NCBI RefSeq assembly: GCF_023617245.1 | Contig: NZ_CP067396.1 | Location: forward strand, 1,240,001-1,304,000 | Length of the DNA: 64,000 nucleotides | Reading direction: 5' to 3' | Source: Lysobacter enzymogenes | GTDB taxonomy: Bacteria > Pseudomonadota > Gammaproteobacteria > Xanthomonadales > Xanthomonadaceae | Shown here: piece after piece, positions 1 to 9,890 of the stretch | Position numbering within the stretch: the stretch's first letter is position 1 | How the letters are laid out: every line of letters begins with the position of its first letter | Position numbers and translations under genes: made by a program | The notes under the pieces: generated by a model | Databases searched by the model: none | Told to the model about the DNA's origin: nothing | The model's input: only the letters and a program-made list of their open reading frames with translations

Positions 1-161
1 TGTTCGGCCGGCAGGGTTCGGCGACGCGCCGCACCGAGACGGTGATCCTGTTGACCCCGACGCTGGTGCGCAACCCGCAGGAATCGCGCGGCCTGACCGA
101 CGAGTACACCCGTCGTTTCCGCGCGATGGAACCGCTGAATCCGAAGCCGAAGAAGAAGTAA
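1..161 (+). CDS. gspD: Type II secretion secretin, C-terminal end (partial)
   Basis: The window opens inside a reading frame that ends with TAA at 159-161. The visible 52 residues read FGRQGSATRRTETVILLTP and onward, then a basic tail PKPKKK. The stretch ETVILLTPTLVRNP is the typical last beta strand of the secretin (GspD/PilQ) core, and ending a few dozen residues later fits GspD/XpsD. Secretins form the outer-membrane channel that releases folded exoproteins. In Xanthomonas the equivalent xpsD is the last gene of the xps operon, which fits the strong terminator that follows here. The 5' part lies outside the window, so assignment to GspD rather than another secretin is an inference. Confidence 0.7.
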   Translation, partial: FGRQGSATRRTETVILLTPTLVRNPQESRGLTDEYTRRFRAMEPLNPKPKKK

Positions 162-191
162 GCGCCGCGCACGCGCGCGCACGCCGCAACC

Positions 192-221
192 GGGGCCGGC
201 ATCGCCGGCCCCGTTTTTTTT
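192..221 (+). terminator. Rho-independent terminator after the secretin gene
   Basis: A perfect 9-bp stem (GGGGCCGGC at 192-200, GCCGGCCCC at 204-212) with an ATC loop is followed by G and eight T residues (214-221). It lies 30 bases past the secretin stop and separates that operon from the glycosyltransferase genes. Confidence 0.9.
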
Positions 222-584
222 GCGCTGCCGCACGGCGCCGGCGGGGCGCTGCCGCCGCTCGGATCGCGCACCGGCGCGCGCGGCAGGTCGCCTTGCGCAT
301 CGCGCCGCATCGCCCCGCGCCGCATCGCCGCCGCACCGCGCGCCGCGCGCTCTGACGCCGCCATCACCCGCGGGCGGCTGCGATCGCGCACACTATGGGC
401 CGCCCCATACCGACGCCCCGATGGCCGATCGCCGCACGCTCCCGCCGACGCACCGCCGCGCCGCCGCTTCCGCGGCCAGCGCCGGCCGCGTCCCGGCGGC
501 GCCGCGCAACGGCCCGGCGCAGGCCGCTGGCACGCAGGCCGCTGGCACGCAGGCCGCCGGGCGCGGCCGCGCGGAGCCGGGACG
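222..584. other. Intergenic region with a short tandem repeat
   Basis: No convincing gene is seen in these 363 bases; open frames here are Arg/Ala/Pro-rich, as expected from random G+C-rich DNA. At 519-563 there are three tandem 15-bp units beginning GCAGGCCGC (the third one diverged). A GGAG at 573-576 is the likely ribosome binding site for the next gene. No clear promoter was recognised. Confidence 0.5.
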
Positions 585-1424
585 ATGAGCGACCTGCCGA
601 TCGTCGTGGTCCCGGTCGGCGTCGACGACGACGCGCTCGACGCCTGCCTGGCCGCGCTCGACGCCTGCACCCCGCCCGGCGCGCGGGTGTGGCTGGCCGA
701 CGACGCCCAGTCCGGGCCGCGCGGCTACGCCATCGTCGAGCGCTGGCTGCGCAGCACCCGCTTGCGCGCCGACTACAGCCGGCGCCAGCGCGGCATCGGC
801 GAAGTCGCGCACCTGGACGAAATCCTCAAGGCCTGCGGCGACAGCGACGTGGCCGTGCTCGCGGCCGACGCGGTGCCCGCGCCGGGCTGGCTCAGCCGGC
901 TGCAGGCCAGCTTCGCCGCCGACGGCGCGATCGCCACGGCCACGCCGTGGTGCAACGCCGGCGAGGCCGCGGCGTGGCCGCGCATCGGCGAAATCGAACC
1001 GATGCCCGACGCCGGCGACGCCGAGCGGCTGGCGCGCGCGCTGGCGCAGATGCCGGCCGCGCACCCGGAACTTCCGGCCGCGGTCGGCCACGCGGTGCTG
1101 CTGCGCGGCGGCGCGCGCCGCCGCGCCGGCGGCCTCGACGCGGAAAGCTACGGCTCGTGGTACGCCGCGCTGACCGATCTTTCGCTGCGCCTGTCCGGCC
1201 TGGGCTGGCGCAACGTGTTGTGCGATACCGCCTTCGTCGCGCGCGCCGGCGAGGGCCGGCCGCACGACGGCGACATGGACGCGCTGGCCGCGCGCTGGCC
1301 CGACTGGCATTCGCGCCTGGCCCATTTCCTCATGCAGGACCCGCTGCGCGACCTGCGCCAACGACTCGCCGACCGCCTCAGCGAGGTCGGCCCACCGGAC
1401 ATGCAACGTGATCTCTTCCTCTGA
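585..1424 (+). CDS. Glycosyltransferase family 2-like protein
   Basis: A 279-residue soluble protein with an N-terminal nucleotide-sugar-binding-like fold: PIVVVPVGVDDDALDACLAA at residues 5-24 resembles the first beta-alpha unit of GT-A enzymes, and AVLAADAVPAPGWL (about residues 89-102) sits where the metal-binding DxD and acceptor region would be. The canonical DxD is weak (AAD), so it could be a degenerate member. GGAG lies 8 bases before the ATG. The gene overlaps the next glycosyltransferase gene by 17 bases, so the two are probably translated together and may act on one surface glycan. Substrate unknown. Confidence 0.6.
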   Translation: MSDLPIVVVPVGVDDDALDACLAALDACTPPGARVWLADDAQSGPRGYAIVERWLRSTRLRADYSRRQRGIGEVAHLDEILKACGDSDVAVLAADAVPAPGWLSRLQASFAADGAIATATPWCNAGEAAAWPRIGEIEPMPDAGDAERLARALAQMPAAHPELPAAVGHAVLLRGGARRRAGGLDAESYGSWYAALTDLSLRLSGLGWRNVLCDTAFVARAGEGRPHDGDMDALAARWPDWHSRLAHFLMQDPLRDLRQRLADRLSEVGPPDMQRDLFL

Positions 1425-2322
1425 CCCGGCCGTGTCCGCGCCGGGCGCATCCGCGCGCGCCGGCGCCGCCGCGCCGTTCAAGGCCGTGGTGGTCAGCTAC
1501 CGCAGCGCCGCCACCATCGAGGACTGCCTGGAGCGCCTGCGCGCCTGCGACGGCGTCGGCGCGATCCGCGTGGTCGACAACCAGTCCGACGACGGCACCC
1601 TCGACATCGTCCAGCGCCAGGCCTCGCTGGACCCGCGCCTGCGCTTCATCGCCAATCCCGACAATCCCGGCTTCTCGGTCGGCTGCAACCAGGGCGCGGC
1701 CGACCTGGAGCCGGCGGCGGACGGCGACGACTGGCTGGCCTTCGTCAATCCCGACTGCATGGTCGAAACCGACACCCTGCGCCGCCTGCACGCGCTCGGC
1801 GCAGGGCTCGGCGATTGCCTGCTCAGCGCGGACTTGGTCAACGAACAGGGCGAGCGCGACGCCGCCGTGCGCCGGCGCGATCCGGACTTCGCCGCGATGC
1901 TGGCCGGCATCGCCCGGCCGTGGGCGGCGCCGAAAATGGCGGTCGCGCCCGACGATGCGCTGGCGCTGCAGCACGTGCAGGCCACTTCGGGCGCGCTGAT
2001 GCTGATGCCGCGGTCGCTGTTCGCGCGCATCGGCGGCTTCGACGAAGGCTACCGCCTGCACGCCGAAGACCTCGACCTGTGCCGGCGCGTGCGCGAGGCC
2101 GGCGGGGTCGTCGCGGTCGCCAACGGCGTGCGCGTGGTGCATGTGCGCGGCGTGTCGAGCCGCTCGCGGCCGTTCTTCGTGGAATGGAACAAGCACCGCG
2201 GGCTGTGGCGCTATTTCCGCAAGTTCGAAGCGCCGCGGCGCGGCGCGCTGGTGCGCGCGGGCGTGTTCGCGGCGATCTGGCTGCGGTTCCCGATCGCGGC
2301 GCTGCGCGCGGCGTTGCGTTGA
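1408..2322 (+). CDS. Glycosyltransferase family 2 (rhamnosyltransferase-like)
   Basis: A 304-residue GT2 enzyme with a GTG start inside the end of the previous gene. AVVVSYRSAATIEDCL (residues 25-40) is the N-terminal beta-alpha unit, VVDNQSDDGT (about 55-64) the nucleotide-contacting loop, NPGFSVGCNQGA the GT2 hallmark of WbbL/rhamnosyltransferase-type proteins, and FVNPDC the DxD equivalent. RIGGFDEGYRLHAEDLDLCR is the typical acceptor-side ED motif. A C-terminal hydrophobic helix (AGVFAAIWLRFPIAALRAAL) may dock it on the inner membrane. Such enzymes extend O-antigen or exopolysaccharide chains; the specific sugar cannot be told. Confidence 0.85.
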   Translation: MISSSDPAVSAPGASARAGAAAPFKAVVVSYRSAATIEDCLERLRACDGVGAIRVVDNQSDDGTLDIVQRQASLDPRLRFIANPDNPGFSVGCNQGAADLEPAADGDDWLAFVNPDCMVETDTLRRLHALGAGLGDCLLSADLVNEQGERDAAVRRRDPDFAAMLAGIARPWAAPKMAVAPDDALALQHVQATSGALMLMPRSLFARIGGFDEGYRLHAEDLDLCRRVREAGGVVAVANGVRVVHVRGVSSRSRPFFVEWNKHRGLWRYFRKFEAPRRGALVRAGVFAAIWLRFPIAALRAALR

Positions 2323-2347
2323 TGACGATGTCGTAGGCGGAGTTTTT

Positions 2348-2433
2348 TGTGGGAGGGACTTCAGTCCCGACGCTTTCGTGCCAGATCGCTACGACCTGAC
2401 CGAAGGGCGTCGGGACTGAAGTCCCTCCCACAA
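2348..2433. repeat. REP-like palindrome, family A (copy 1)
   Basis: Two inverted arms: TGTGGGAGGGACTTCAGTCC on the left and its reverse complement ending CCCTCCCACA on the right, around a spacer of about 36 bases. Seven other full or half copies of this family occur in the window (5.5, 9.8, 16.1, three at 20.7-21.2, and 54.5 kb). It sits between convergent genes. Confidence 0.9.
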
Positions 2434-2478
2434 AAGCATCAAGAGCATCGCGGCCGACGCCGCCACAAGCCGCCGCGC

Positions 2479-3465
2479 CTACAACTCCAGCAAGTCCCGC
2501 CCGATCACCAGTTCGCCCTTGAAATGCGGCGCCACCGCCGCGCGCCACACGTCGTCGGTCAGCGCCGGATCGCCGCCCGGGACGAAGTGATTGAGCACCA
2601 GCGTCTTCACTCCCGCCTCGCTCGCCACCCGCCCGACCTGTTCGGCGGTGGTGTGGCTGTCGAGCAAGTGCTGGCGCAGCCGCGCGGCTTGCGCTTCGCT
2701 GGCGATCAGCTTTTCCAGCGCCGGCAGGTACATGACCTCGTGCACCAGCACGTCGGCGCCGCGCGCCAGTTCGATCAGCGCCGCGTTCGGGCGGGTGTCG
2801 CCGGAGAACACGATCGAGCGGTCGGCGGTGTCGAAGCGATAGGCGAACGCCGGTGTCAGCGGCGGATGCTCGACCACCGCCGCGCGCACCCGCACGCGTT
2901 CGTCGCGCACGACCTCGCCGCCGGCGCGCAGCTCGTGCGCGCGGATCAGCGTGGCCGGATCGACCCGGCCCTCGTCGGCGATGCGGGTGCGGATGTCGGT
3001 GGCGTTGAGGCGCAGGAACTGCCGGGTCATGCGCTTGAGCGGCGGCGGCCCCCACGCGTCCACCGGCGTGCGCAAGTCCGCGGCCCAGGCGAGCAGCAGC
3101 AGGTTGCCGTAATCGGCGTTGTGGTCGGAATGGTGATGGGTGACGAACACGCCGCGCAGCGCGCCCAGGCGCAGCCCGGCCAGGGCCAGCTGGCGCGCCA
3201 CGCCGTTGCCGCAATCGACCACGTAGACCGCGCCGTCGACCACCACCGCGCTGGCCGGCGCGGCGCGCAACGCCTTGGGCGTGGGGCCGCCGGCGGTGCC
3301 GAGCAGGATCAGCCGGGTGCCGGCTCGCGCCGGCGCGCCTGCGTCCGCCGGTGAGGCCGAGGCGGACGGCGCGGCCGCGGCCAGCGCGGGCAGGGCGGCG
3401 GCGCCGAGCGCGGCCAGCGAAGCGGCGAGGATGCGGCGGCGGGCGGGATCGTCGGGCGTATGCAT
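2479..3465 (-). CDS. Tat-exported MBL-fold metallo-hydrolase
   Basis: A 328-residue protein. The N-terminus ARRRILAASLAALGAAALPA has an Arg-rich motif followed by a hydrophobic segment and Ala-rich cleavage region, suggesting Tat export to the periplasm. The zinc motif HxHxDH is seen at H110, H112, D114, H115 (VTHHHSDH). Further ligands are likely in VVEHPP, FSGDTR and LNHFVPGGDP. The overall pattern (GTAGGP near residue 58, SGDTRPN) is that of the RNase Z/AtsA-like branch of metallo-beta-lactamase-fold hydrolases, but export argues against an RNA substrate. It is convergent with the glycosyltransferase gene and separated from it by a REP-like palindrome. Substrate unknown. Confidence 0.85.
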   Translation of the reverse strand: MHTPDDPARRRILAASLAALGAAALPALAAAAPSASASPADAGAPARAGTRLILLGTAGGPTPKALRAAPASAVVVDGAVYVVDCGNGVARQLALAGLRLGALRGVFVTHHHSDHNADYGNLLLLAWAADLRTPVDAWGPPPLKRMTRQFLRLNATDIRTRIADEGRVDPATLIRAHELRAGGEVVRDERVRVRAAVVEHPPLTPAFAYRFDTADRSIVFSGDTRPNAALIELARGADVLVHEVMYLPALEKLIASEAQAARLRQHLLDSHTTAEQVGRVASEAGVKTLVLNHFVPGGDPALTDDVWRAAVAPHFKGELVIGRDLLEL

Positions 3466-3617
3466 GCGCGCCAGCTTAACCGCCGGGCCGCCGCGACGGT
3501 CCGGCGCGAAAGCGACGCGCTTCGCGTTCGCCGCGTGCCGGCGGCGTGACGCGCGCCATCACGAACGCGTTCGTATAGTCGGCCGCGACGGGCCCGGCGC
3601 CCGGAGCAGGGGGCGGG

Positions 3618-4508
3618 ATGCCGATGTCGTTGCTCAGCAAGCTGTTCCGCGGACGCCGCCTGGCGCGCGCCGATGCCGGGGTTTGCCCGGCGCCGCTCGA
3701 CCTGCACGCGTTCACCGAACGCTATGCGCAGGCCTTGCGCGCGCTATGGCCGCAAGCCCGCCTGCGCGTCGGCCACGGCGCGCGGCTGGCCGATACGCGC
3801 ATCGACTGGAGCCTGCCGGACGGCTTCGCCGCGACCCAGTTCGTCGCCTCCGGCTACCGGCGTTATCTCGATGCGCCCGAAGCGCTGGAGCGGGTGCTCG
3901 CCGAACAGGTCGAGGCCGCGCGCGAGCTGCAGCGGCGCCACGCGCTCGGCGCGCAAGCCGGCGACGACGACGCGATCCTGCCGGTGCTCAAGACCCGTGG
4001 CTGGCACGAGGTGGCGTTGCAGCAGGCGCGCGCGATCGGCGGCGGCGCCGGGATCGCGTTCGTGGTCGAAGCGCTGGCCGGCGACCTGGTGTTGAGCTTC
4101 GTCGAAGACCGGGCCGACTCGATGGATTACCTGTCGCCGAGCGAGGCCGAGCGCCGCGGCCTGGCCCCGGACGCGTTGCGCGCGCGCGCCTTGCGCAACC
4201 TGCAGCGGTTCCTGCCCGAGCTGGAGATCGAGGGCGGCGACGGCCGCTATGTGCTGCGGCTGGACCGCAACTACGACGCGAGCATGGCGCTGCTGTTCGA
4301 GCACTGGCGCGAGCGCGCGCCGGTGCGCGGCGAGCCGGTGTTCGCGATCGCCGCGCGCGACGAGCTGTGGCTGTGCGGCCGCGACGACGACGAAGGCGTG
4401 CAACGCCTGGGCGAAGCCGCCGCGGAGATTTCGCGCACCTCGGCCTACGGCCTGTCGTCGGCGCTGTTCGTCTGGCGCGACGGCGCGCTGCGCGTGCTGG
4501 AGGACTGA
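3618..4508 (+). CDS. DUF1444 (YtpQ-like) family protein, paralogue 1
   Basis: A 296-residue soluble protein of unknown function. The core GDLVLSFVEDRADSMDYLSP followed by LQRFLPELEIEGGDGRY and LDRNYDASMALLFEHW is characteristic of DUF1444/YtpQ. It is closely similar along its whole length to the next gene, so the pair is a tandem duplication. An in-frame ATG at 3624 gives MSLLSKLF, which aligns with MSFFSKLF of the paralogue and may be the true start. A run AGGGGG lies at 3608-3613. Confidence 0.75.
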   Translation: MPMSLLSKLFRGRRLARADAGVCPAPLDLHAFTERYAQALRALWPQARLRVGHGARLADTRIDWSLPDGFAATQFVASGYRRYLDAPEALERVLAEQVEAARELQRRHALGAQAGDDDAILPVLKTRGWHEVALQQARAIGGGAGIAFVVEALAGDLVLSFVEDRADSMDYLSPSEAERRGLAPDALRARALRNLQRFLPELEIEGGDGRYVLRLDRNYDASMALLFEHWRERAPVRGEPVFAIAARDELWLCGRDDDEGVQRLGEAAAEISRTSAYGLSSALFVWRDGALRVLED

Positions 4509-4612
4509 ACGGGGCGCGCGCCGCTGCGCGCGGACGGCCGGCGCGGCCGTGGCGTTGCCGCATTGCGATGCGGCGCTATAGTCGGGCCACCCCTGACCAC
4601 AAGGAACCGGTC

Positions 4613-5482
4613 GTGTCTTTCTTCAGCAAGCTGTTCGGCCGCAAGCCGGCCGCGCCCGCGGCGGCGCAGGTCCTGGACCTGCAGGCGTTCTCCCAGCGCT
4701 TCGCCGGCGCCCTGCGCGACGCCTTTCCCGACGCCCACATCCGCATTCATCCCGGCGCGCAGCACGAAGCGCGCATCGAGTTGGCGTTGGCCGACGGCAT
4801 CCGCGCCAACCTGCAGGTCGGCAACGCCTACCAGCGTTATCTGAATGCGCCGGAAGACCTGGAGGCGACGCTCGCCGACCAAATCGCCTCGGCGCGCGAG
4901 GTGCAGCGCCAGCTGTCGGCCGAGGACGCGCAGGCCGGCGAGGGCGTGGTGCTGCCGGTGATCAAGACCCGCGCCTGGCACGAGGTGGCGATACGCCAAC
5001 TGAGCGCGTCGCAGCCGCAGGCGGCGTCGCCGTTCGTGATCGAGCCGCTGGCCGGCGACCTGGTCGTGACCTACGTGCTCGACACCCCGGCGTCGATGAG
5101 TTTCCTCTCGCCCGAGCAAGCCGCGCAGCGCGAACTGCACGGACCGGCGCTGCGCGCGCACGCGCTGGACAACCTGGCCCGCCGGCTGCCGGAACTGGAG
5201 ATCAAGGGCGGCGATGGCCGTTACGCCGCGCGCCTGGACCGCAATTACGACGCCGGCATGGCGCTGCTGTTCGAGCGCTGGCGCGAGCGGGTATCGCTGC
5301 GCGGCGAGCCGGTGTTCGCGATCGCCGCGCGCGACGAACTGCTGATGTGCGGCAGCGACGACGGCGAAAACCTGGCCTCGCTGCGCGGCATCGCGCAGGA
5401 GATCGCCGGCAGTTCGGCGTACGGCCTGTCGGCCGGTCTGTTCGTATGGCGCGACGGCGGCCTGCGCGCGTTCGAGGATTGA
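4613..5482 (+). CDS. DUF1444 (YtpQ-like) family protein, paralogue 2
   Basis: A 289-residue protein starting at GTG 4613 with AAGGAA (4601-4606) six bases before it; the frame is open far upstream but that part is shadow sequence. It shares with its upstream neighbour the segments VIKTRAWHEVA (neighbour: VLKTRGWHEVA), IEPLAGDLVV, RLPELEIKGGDGRY, LDRNYDAGMALLFERW and PVFAIAARDEL. The 104-base gap between the two stop/start codons allows separate or joint transcription. Function unknown; no signal peptide or membrane segment is seen. Confidence 0.75.
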   Translation: MSFFSKLFGRKPAAPAAAQVLDLQAFSQRFAGALRDAFPDAHIRIHPGAQHEARIELALADGIRANLQVGNAYQRYLNAPEDLEATLADQIASAREVQRQLSAEDAQAGEGVVLPVIKTRAWHEVAIRQLSASQPQAASPFVIEPLAGDLVVTYVLDTPASMSFLSPEQAAQRELHGPALRAHALDNLARRLPELEIKGGDGRYAARLDRNYDAGMALLFERWRERVSLRGEPVFAIAARDELLMCGSDDGENLASLRGIAQEIAGSSAYGLSAGLFVWRDGGLRAFED

Positions 5483-5506
5483 CGGCGGCTTCGATCCAGA
5501 GCGCTC

Positions 5507-5533
5507 TTGTGGGAGGGCCTTCAGGCCCGACGC
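5507..5533. repeat. REP-like half-site, family A
   Basis: A single arm, TTGTGGGAGGGCCTTCAGGC and a few more bases, without a matching inverted arm nearby. It lies between the convergent DUF1444 and pyrF genes. Confidence 0.7.
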
Positions 5534-5585
5534 TGTTCTTTCAGATCGCGATCCGCTCGCCCCATTCGCCCGCGCCGCGGCGCCT

Positions 5586-6398
5586 TCAGCGGTACCGGTT
5601 GATCTCGTCGCGCAACTCGCGCGCCGCGTTCGCCGCCGCTTCGGCGTAATCGGCGCCATTGGACGCGTAGAGGATCGCGCGCGAACTGCTGATCATCAGC
5701 CCGGTGCCGTCGGCGCTCTTGGCGTTGCTGACCACCGCGCCGGCGTCGCCGCCCTGCGCGCCGACGCCGGGCACCAGGAACGGCACGTCGCCGACGATCG
5801 CGCGCACCTCGCGCAGCTGCTCCGGCCAGGTCGCGCCGACCACCAGCGCGCAGTTGCCGTGGCCGTTCCAGTCGCGCGCGACTTTCTCGGCGACGTGCTG
5901 GTACAGCGGCCGCCCGCCGACGTCGAGATCCTGCAGGTCGCCGGCGCCCGGATTGGAGGTGCGGCACAGGATCACCACGCCGCGGTCGGCGCGGTCGAGG
6001 AAGGGCTGGACCGAATCGCGGCCAAGATACGGATTCACCGTCACCGCGTCGGCGCGGTAGCGCTCGAACGCCTCGCCGACGTAATGCTGGGCGGTGCTGC
6101 CGATATCGCCGCGCTTGCTGTCCAGGATCACCGGCACGTCGGGATGATTCGCGTGGATGTGGGCGATCAGGCGGGTCAGCGCGTCTTCGGCGCGCAGCGC
6201 GGCGAAGTGGGCGATCTGCGGCTTGAACGCGCAGGCGTACTGCGCGGTGGCGTCGACGATGTCGCGATTGAACGCGAACACGGCATCGGCATCGGAGGCG
6301 AACGCCGCCGGGAACTTGGCCGGCTCCGGGTCCAGTCCCACGCAGACCAGGGTGTCGGCCTGTTGCCAGCGGCGGCGCAATGCCTGCATGAAGCTCAT
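5586..6398 (-). CDS. pyrF: Orotidine 5'-phosphate decarboxylase (type 2)
   Basis: Catalyses OMP to UMP, the last step of de novo pyrimidine synthesis, in the cytoplasm. The 270-residue length and the sequence belong to the longer type 2 (mycobacterial/xanthomonad-type) OMP decarboxylases, not the E. coli type. The catalytic Asp-Lys-Asp set is visible in ILDSKRGDIG (residues 91-100: D93, K95, D98). CVGLDPEPAKFP at residues 19-30 and LVPGVGAQGGDAG near the C-terminus bind phosphate and ribose. The gene stands alone on the minus strand, preceded by a repeat-rich region. Confidence 0.95.
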   Translation of the reverse strand: MSFMQALRRRWQQADTLVCVGLDPEPAKFPAAFASDADAVFAFNRDIVDATAQYACAFKPQIAHFAALRAEDALTRLIAHIHANHPDVPVILDSKRGDIGSTAQHYVGEAFERYRADAVTVNPYLGRDSVQPFLDRADRGVVILCRTSNPGAGDLQDLDVGGRPLYQHVAEKVARDWNGHGNCALVVGATWPEQLREVRAIVGDVPFLVPGVGAQGGDAGAVVSNAKSADGTGLMISSSRAILYASNGADYAEAAANAARELRDEINRYR

Positions 6399-6535
6399 GG
6401 GGGATTCCTTGGTGGTGCGGTGGGGGGCGCGAAGCGGGGGTGGAACGGCAAGAAGGTAAAGCCGAGGTGTCTGAAGCGGAATCGCCTAAAGCGGAAGCGG
6501 CTAAAGCCGAGATGCCTGAGCGCAACTTCCGATTC

Positions 6536-6650
6536 CGTCATTCCGGCGAAAGCCGGAACCCATTTTGATCTTGCCGTTGCGGCATCAGAAATAAAGAGCA
6601 AGAACAAAATCAAAATGGGTTCCGGCTTTCGCCGGAATGACGGGGTGGGG
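6536..6650. repeat. REP-like palindrome, family C (copy 1)
   Basis: Inverted arms: TCATTCCGGCGAAAGCCGGA on the left (with CCCATTTTGATC following) and its complement at 6607-6650, around a spacer of about 37 bases. Each arm contains its own small hairpin, TTCCGGCGAAAGCCGGAA. A second copy is at 29.9 kb. It fills the gap between map and pyrF. Confidence 0.9.
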
Positions 6651-6730
6651 AGTATTCGATCTTTCGCCGGAATGACGGGGTGGGGGGTATTCGATCTTTC
6701 GCCGGAACGACGGGGTGGGGGGTATTCGAT
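6626..6730. repeat. Three tandem 35-bp units derived from the family C arm
   Basis: Units at 6626-6660, 6661-6695 and 6696-6730, each beginning CTTTCGCCGGAA and ending GTATTCGAT, differ at only two or three positions. The first half of each unit equals the end of the family C palindrome arm, so the array looks like local amplification of a REP end. No gene is seen in 6399-6763. Confidence 0.9.
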
Positions 6731-6763
6731 GTTGGGGCGCTACGGTGCGGCTATGCCGCTCGA

Positions 6764-7501
6764 TCAAGTCACCACGATCGGCTCGCCCGAGGTCACCACC
6801 ACCGTGTGCTCGAACTGCGCCGCGAACCCGCGCCGGCAGATCATCGCCCAGCCGTCCTTGCCTTCATCGGTCTGGGTGCAGTGGGTGGCCAGGAACGGTT
6901 CGACCGTGATCACCATGCCTTCGTGCAGGCGGCGGGTGTCGCGCGCGTCGTAGTAGCCGGGAATGTTGCCGGGCGCTTCGTGCAGGGCGCGGCCGACGCC
7001 GTGGCTGCCGAGGTTGCGGATCACCCGCAGCCCGTGGCGCGCGGCCACCGCTTCGACGGTACGGCCGATGCTGTTGATCAGGTTGCCGGCGCGCAATTGG
7101 GCGATGGCGGCGTCGCGCGCCTCCAAGGTCGCGTCGAGCAGTTTGCGCTGCGCCGCGGTCGGCTCGCCGACCACGAAACTGCCGCCGGTGTCGGCGAAGT
7201 AGCCGTCGAGTTCGGCCGACACGTCGATGTTGACCAGGTCGCCCGCGCGCAGCACGCTGCCGTCGGGGATGCCGTGGGCGGCGACCTGGTTGATGCTGAT
7301 GCAGGTCGCGCCGGGGAAGTCGTAGGTCAGCTGCGGCGCCGAACGCGCGCCGGCCTCGCGCAGCATCGCCGCGCCGATCGCGTCGAGATCGCGCGAGACC
7401 GCGCCGGGCACCGCGGCCTCGCGCATGGTGGTGAGGATCGAAGACACCAGCGCGCCGGCGCGGCGCAGGCCTTCGAGTTCGAATGCGTGCATCAGGGTCA
7501 T
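6764..7501 (-). CDS. map: Type I methionine aminopeptidase
   Basis: Removes the initiator methionine from nascent proteins. The 245-residue protein has the pita-bread fold metal ligands in order: AAHGIPDG, NIDVSAELDGYFADTGGSF (two Asp), SHGVGRALHEAP (His), TVEPFL (Glu) and FEHTVVVTSGEP (Glu). The length is slightly below the 260 or so usual for bacterial MetAP-I, and no N-terminal SH3-like extension is present. It lies downstream of yqaE and ettA on the same strand, but a terminator after ettA and 100 bases before map suggest its own promoter. Xanthomonadaceae often carry a second map near rpsB; that cannot be seen here. Confidence 0.93.
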   Translation of the reverse strand: MTLMHAFELEGLRRAGALVSSILTTMREAAVPGAVSRDLDAIGAAMLREAGARSAPQLTYDFPGATCISINQVAAHGIPDGSVLRAGDLVNIDVSAELDGYFADTGGSFVVGEPTAAQRKLLDATLEARDAAIAQLRAGNLINSIGRTVEAVAARHGLRVIRNLGSHGVGRALHEAPGNIPGYYDARDTRRLHEGMVITVEPFLATHCTQTDEGKDGWAMICRRGFAAQFEHTVVVTSGEPIVVT

Positions 7502-7601
7502 GGCGACACCTCGGGCTGCGGTGCGGACACGCAGGCGTTCAGGGCTACGGTCGAAGCGGCGTTCGCGATCGCCATCGCACTCGTCTTCGCCGCGGCGCGG
7601 T

Positions 7602-7802
7602 TCAGGCCTGGCCGCGCTCGTCCAGCGCCTTGCGGATCTTGACGTCGGTCTTGTACTGGCTCAAGGCGTACACCGCCCAGATCGCCGCCGGCAGCCAGCC
7701 GATCAGGGTGATCTGCAGGATCAGGCAGACGATGCCGGCCAGCGGACGGCCGATGGTGAAGAACACCAGGAACGGCAGGAAGATGGCAATGATCAGTCGC
7801 AT
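7602..7802 (-). CDS. YqaE/Pmp3 family small membrane protein
   Basis: A 66-residue protein with two membrane helices: IIAIFLPFLVFFTIGRPLAG (residues 3-22) and IVCLILQITLIGWLPAAIWA (23-42), then a charged tail LSQYKTDVKIRKALDERGQA. This is the Pmp3/YqaE proteolipid family, whose members affect membrane potential and salt or cold tolerance in yeast and plants; the bacterial role is poorly defined. It lies between map and ettA, after the ettA terminator. Confidence 0.85.
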   Translation of the reverse strand: MRLIIAIFLPFLVFFTIGRPLAGIVCLILQITLIGWLPAAIWAVYALSQYKTDVKIRKALDERGQA

Positions 7803-7861
7803 GCGTCGAGTCCTTTTGTCGGGCGGCGGCGCCGGCGTTCGTGCGGGGGGGCGCGCGCTAC

Positions 7862-7903
7862 AAAAAAAACCGGCCGCGCCCGTCGTGATGGGAGCGCGGC
7901 CGG
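7862..7903 (-). terminator. Rho-independent terminator downstream of ettA
   Basis: Read on the minus strand: a 10-bp stem (CCGGCCGCGC at 7903-7894 and its complement at 7879-7870) with a 14-base loop, followed by eight T residues (7869-7862). It lies 43 bases past the ettA stop. Confidence 0.85.
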
Positions 7904-7945
7904 CCGTCTTACTTTACCGCAACCCGGCAAGCTGCCGGGAGGCGC

Positions 7946-9607
<1,662 letters not shown>

Positions 9608-9783
9608 GCGGACTCCGAAGCAGAGGCGCGCCTGGCCGGGCCCGGAAGGGGCCGCGGGGCGGGGCGGGGGGCGTTGCGAACAGCCGATTATCCCGCAGCC
9701 GGGTGACGGGTTCCAGCGCGGGGGCGCCGGGCGGGGGTGAATCCGGGGGCGCCGGCCCGCCTGGACAGGCCGGGGCCGGCTTC

Positions 9784-9869
9784 TGTGGGAGGGCCTTCAG
9801 GCCCGATGCCTTTCGCTCAGATCGCCGCGACCTGAGACAAGAGCATCGGGCCTGAAGGCCCTCCCACAA
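9784..9869. repeat. REP-like palindrome, family A (copy 3)
   Basis: Inverted arms beginning TGTGGGAGGGCCTTCAGGCC and ending CTGAAGGCCCTCCCACA with a spacer of about 35 bases. It lies between ettA and the LpxO-like gene, both on the minus strand. The remaining 9608-9783 is G+C-rich and shows no gene. Confidence 0.9.
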
Positions 9870-9890
9870 GAGCCGGCCCCGCCGCCGGGC

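Noticed and set aside
220..588. 122-codon frame before the glycosyltransferase genes
   Set aside because: Arg/Ala/Pro-rich with no domain, partly made of a 15-bp tandem repeat, and it runs into the next gene's start.
6626..6730. Possible CRISPR array (three 35-bp units)
   Set aside because: The units are directly adjacent with no spacers, and no cas genes are in the window.
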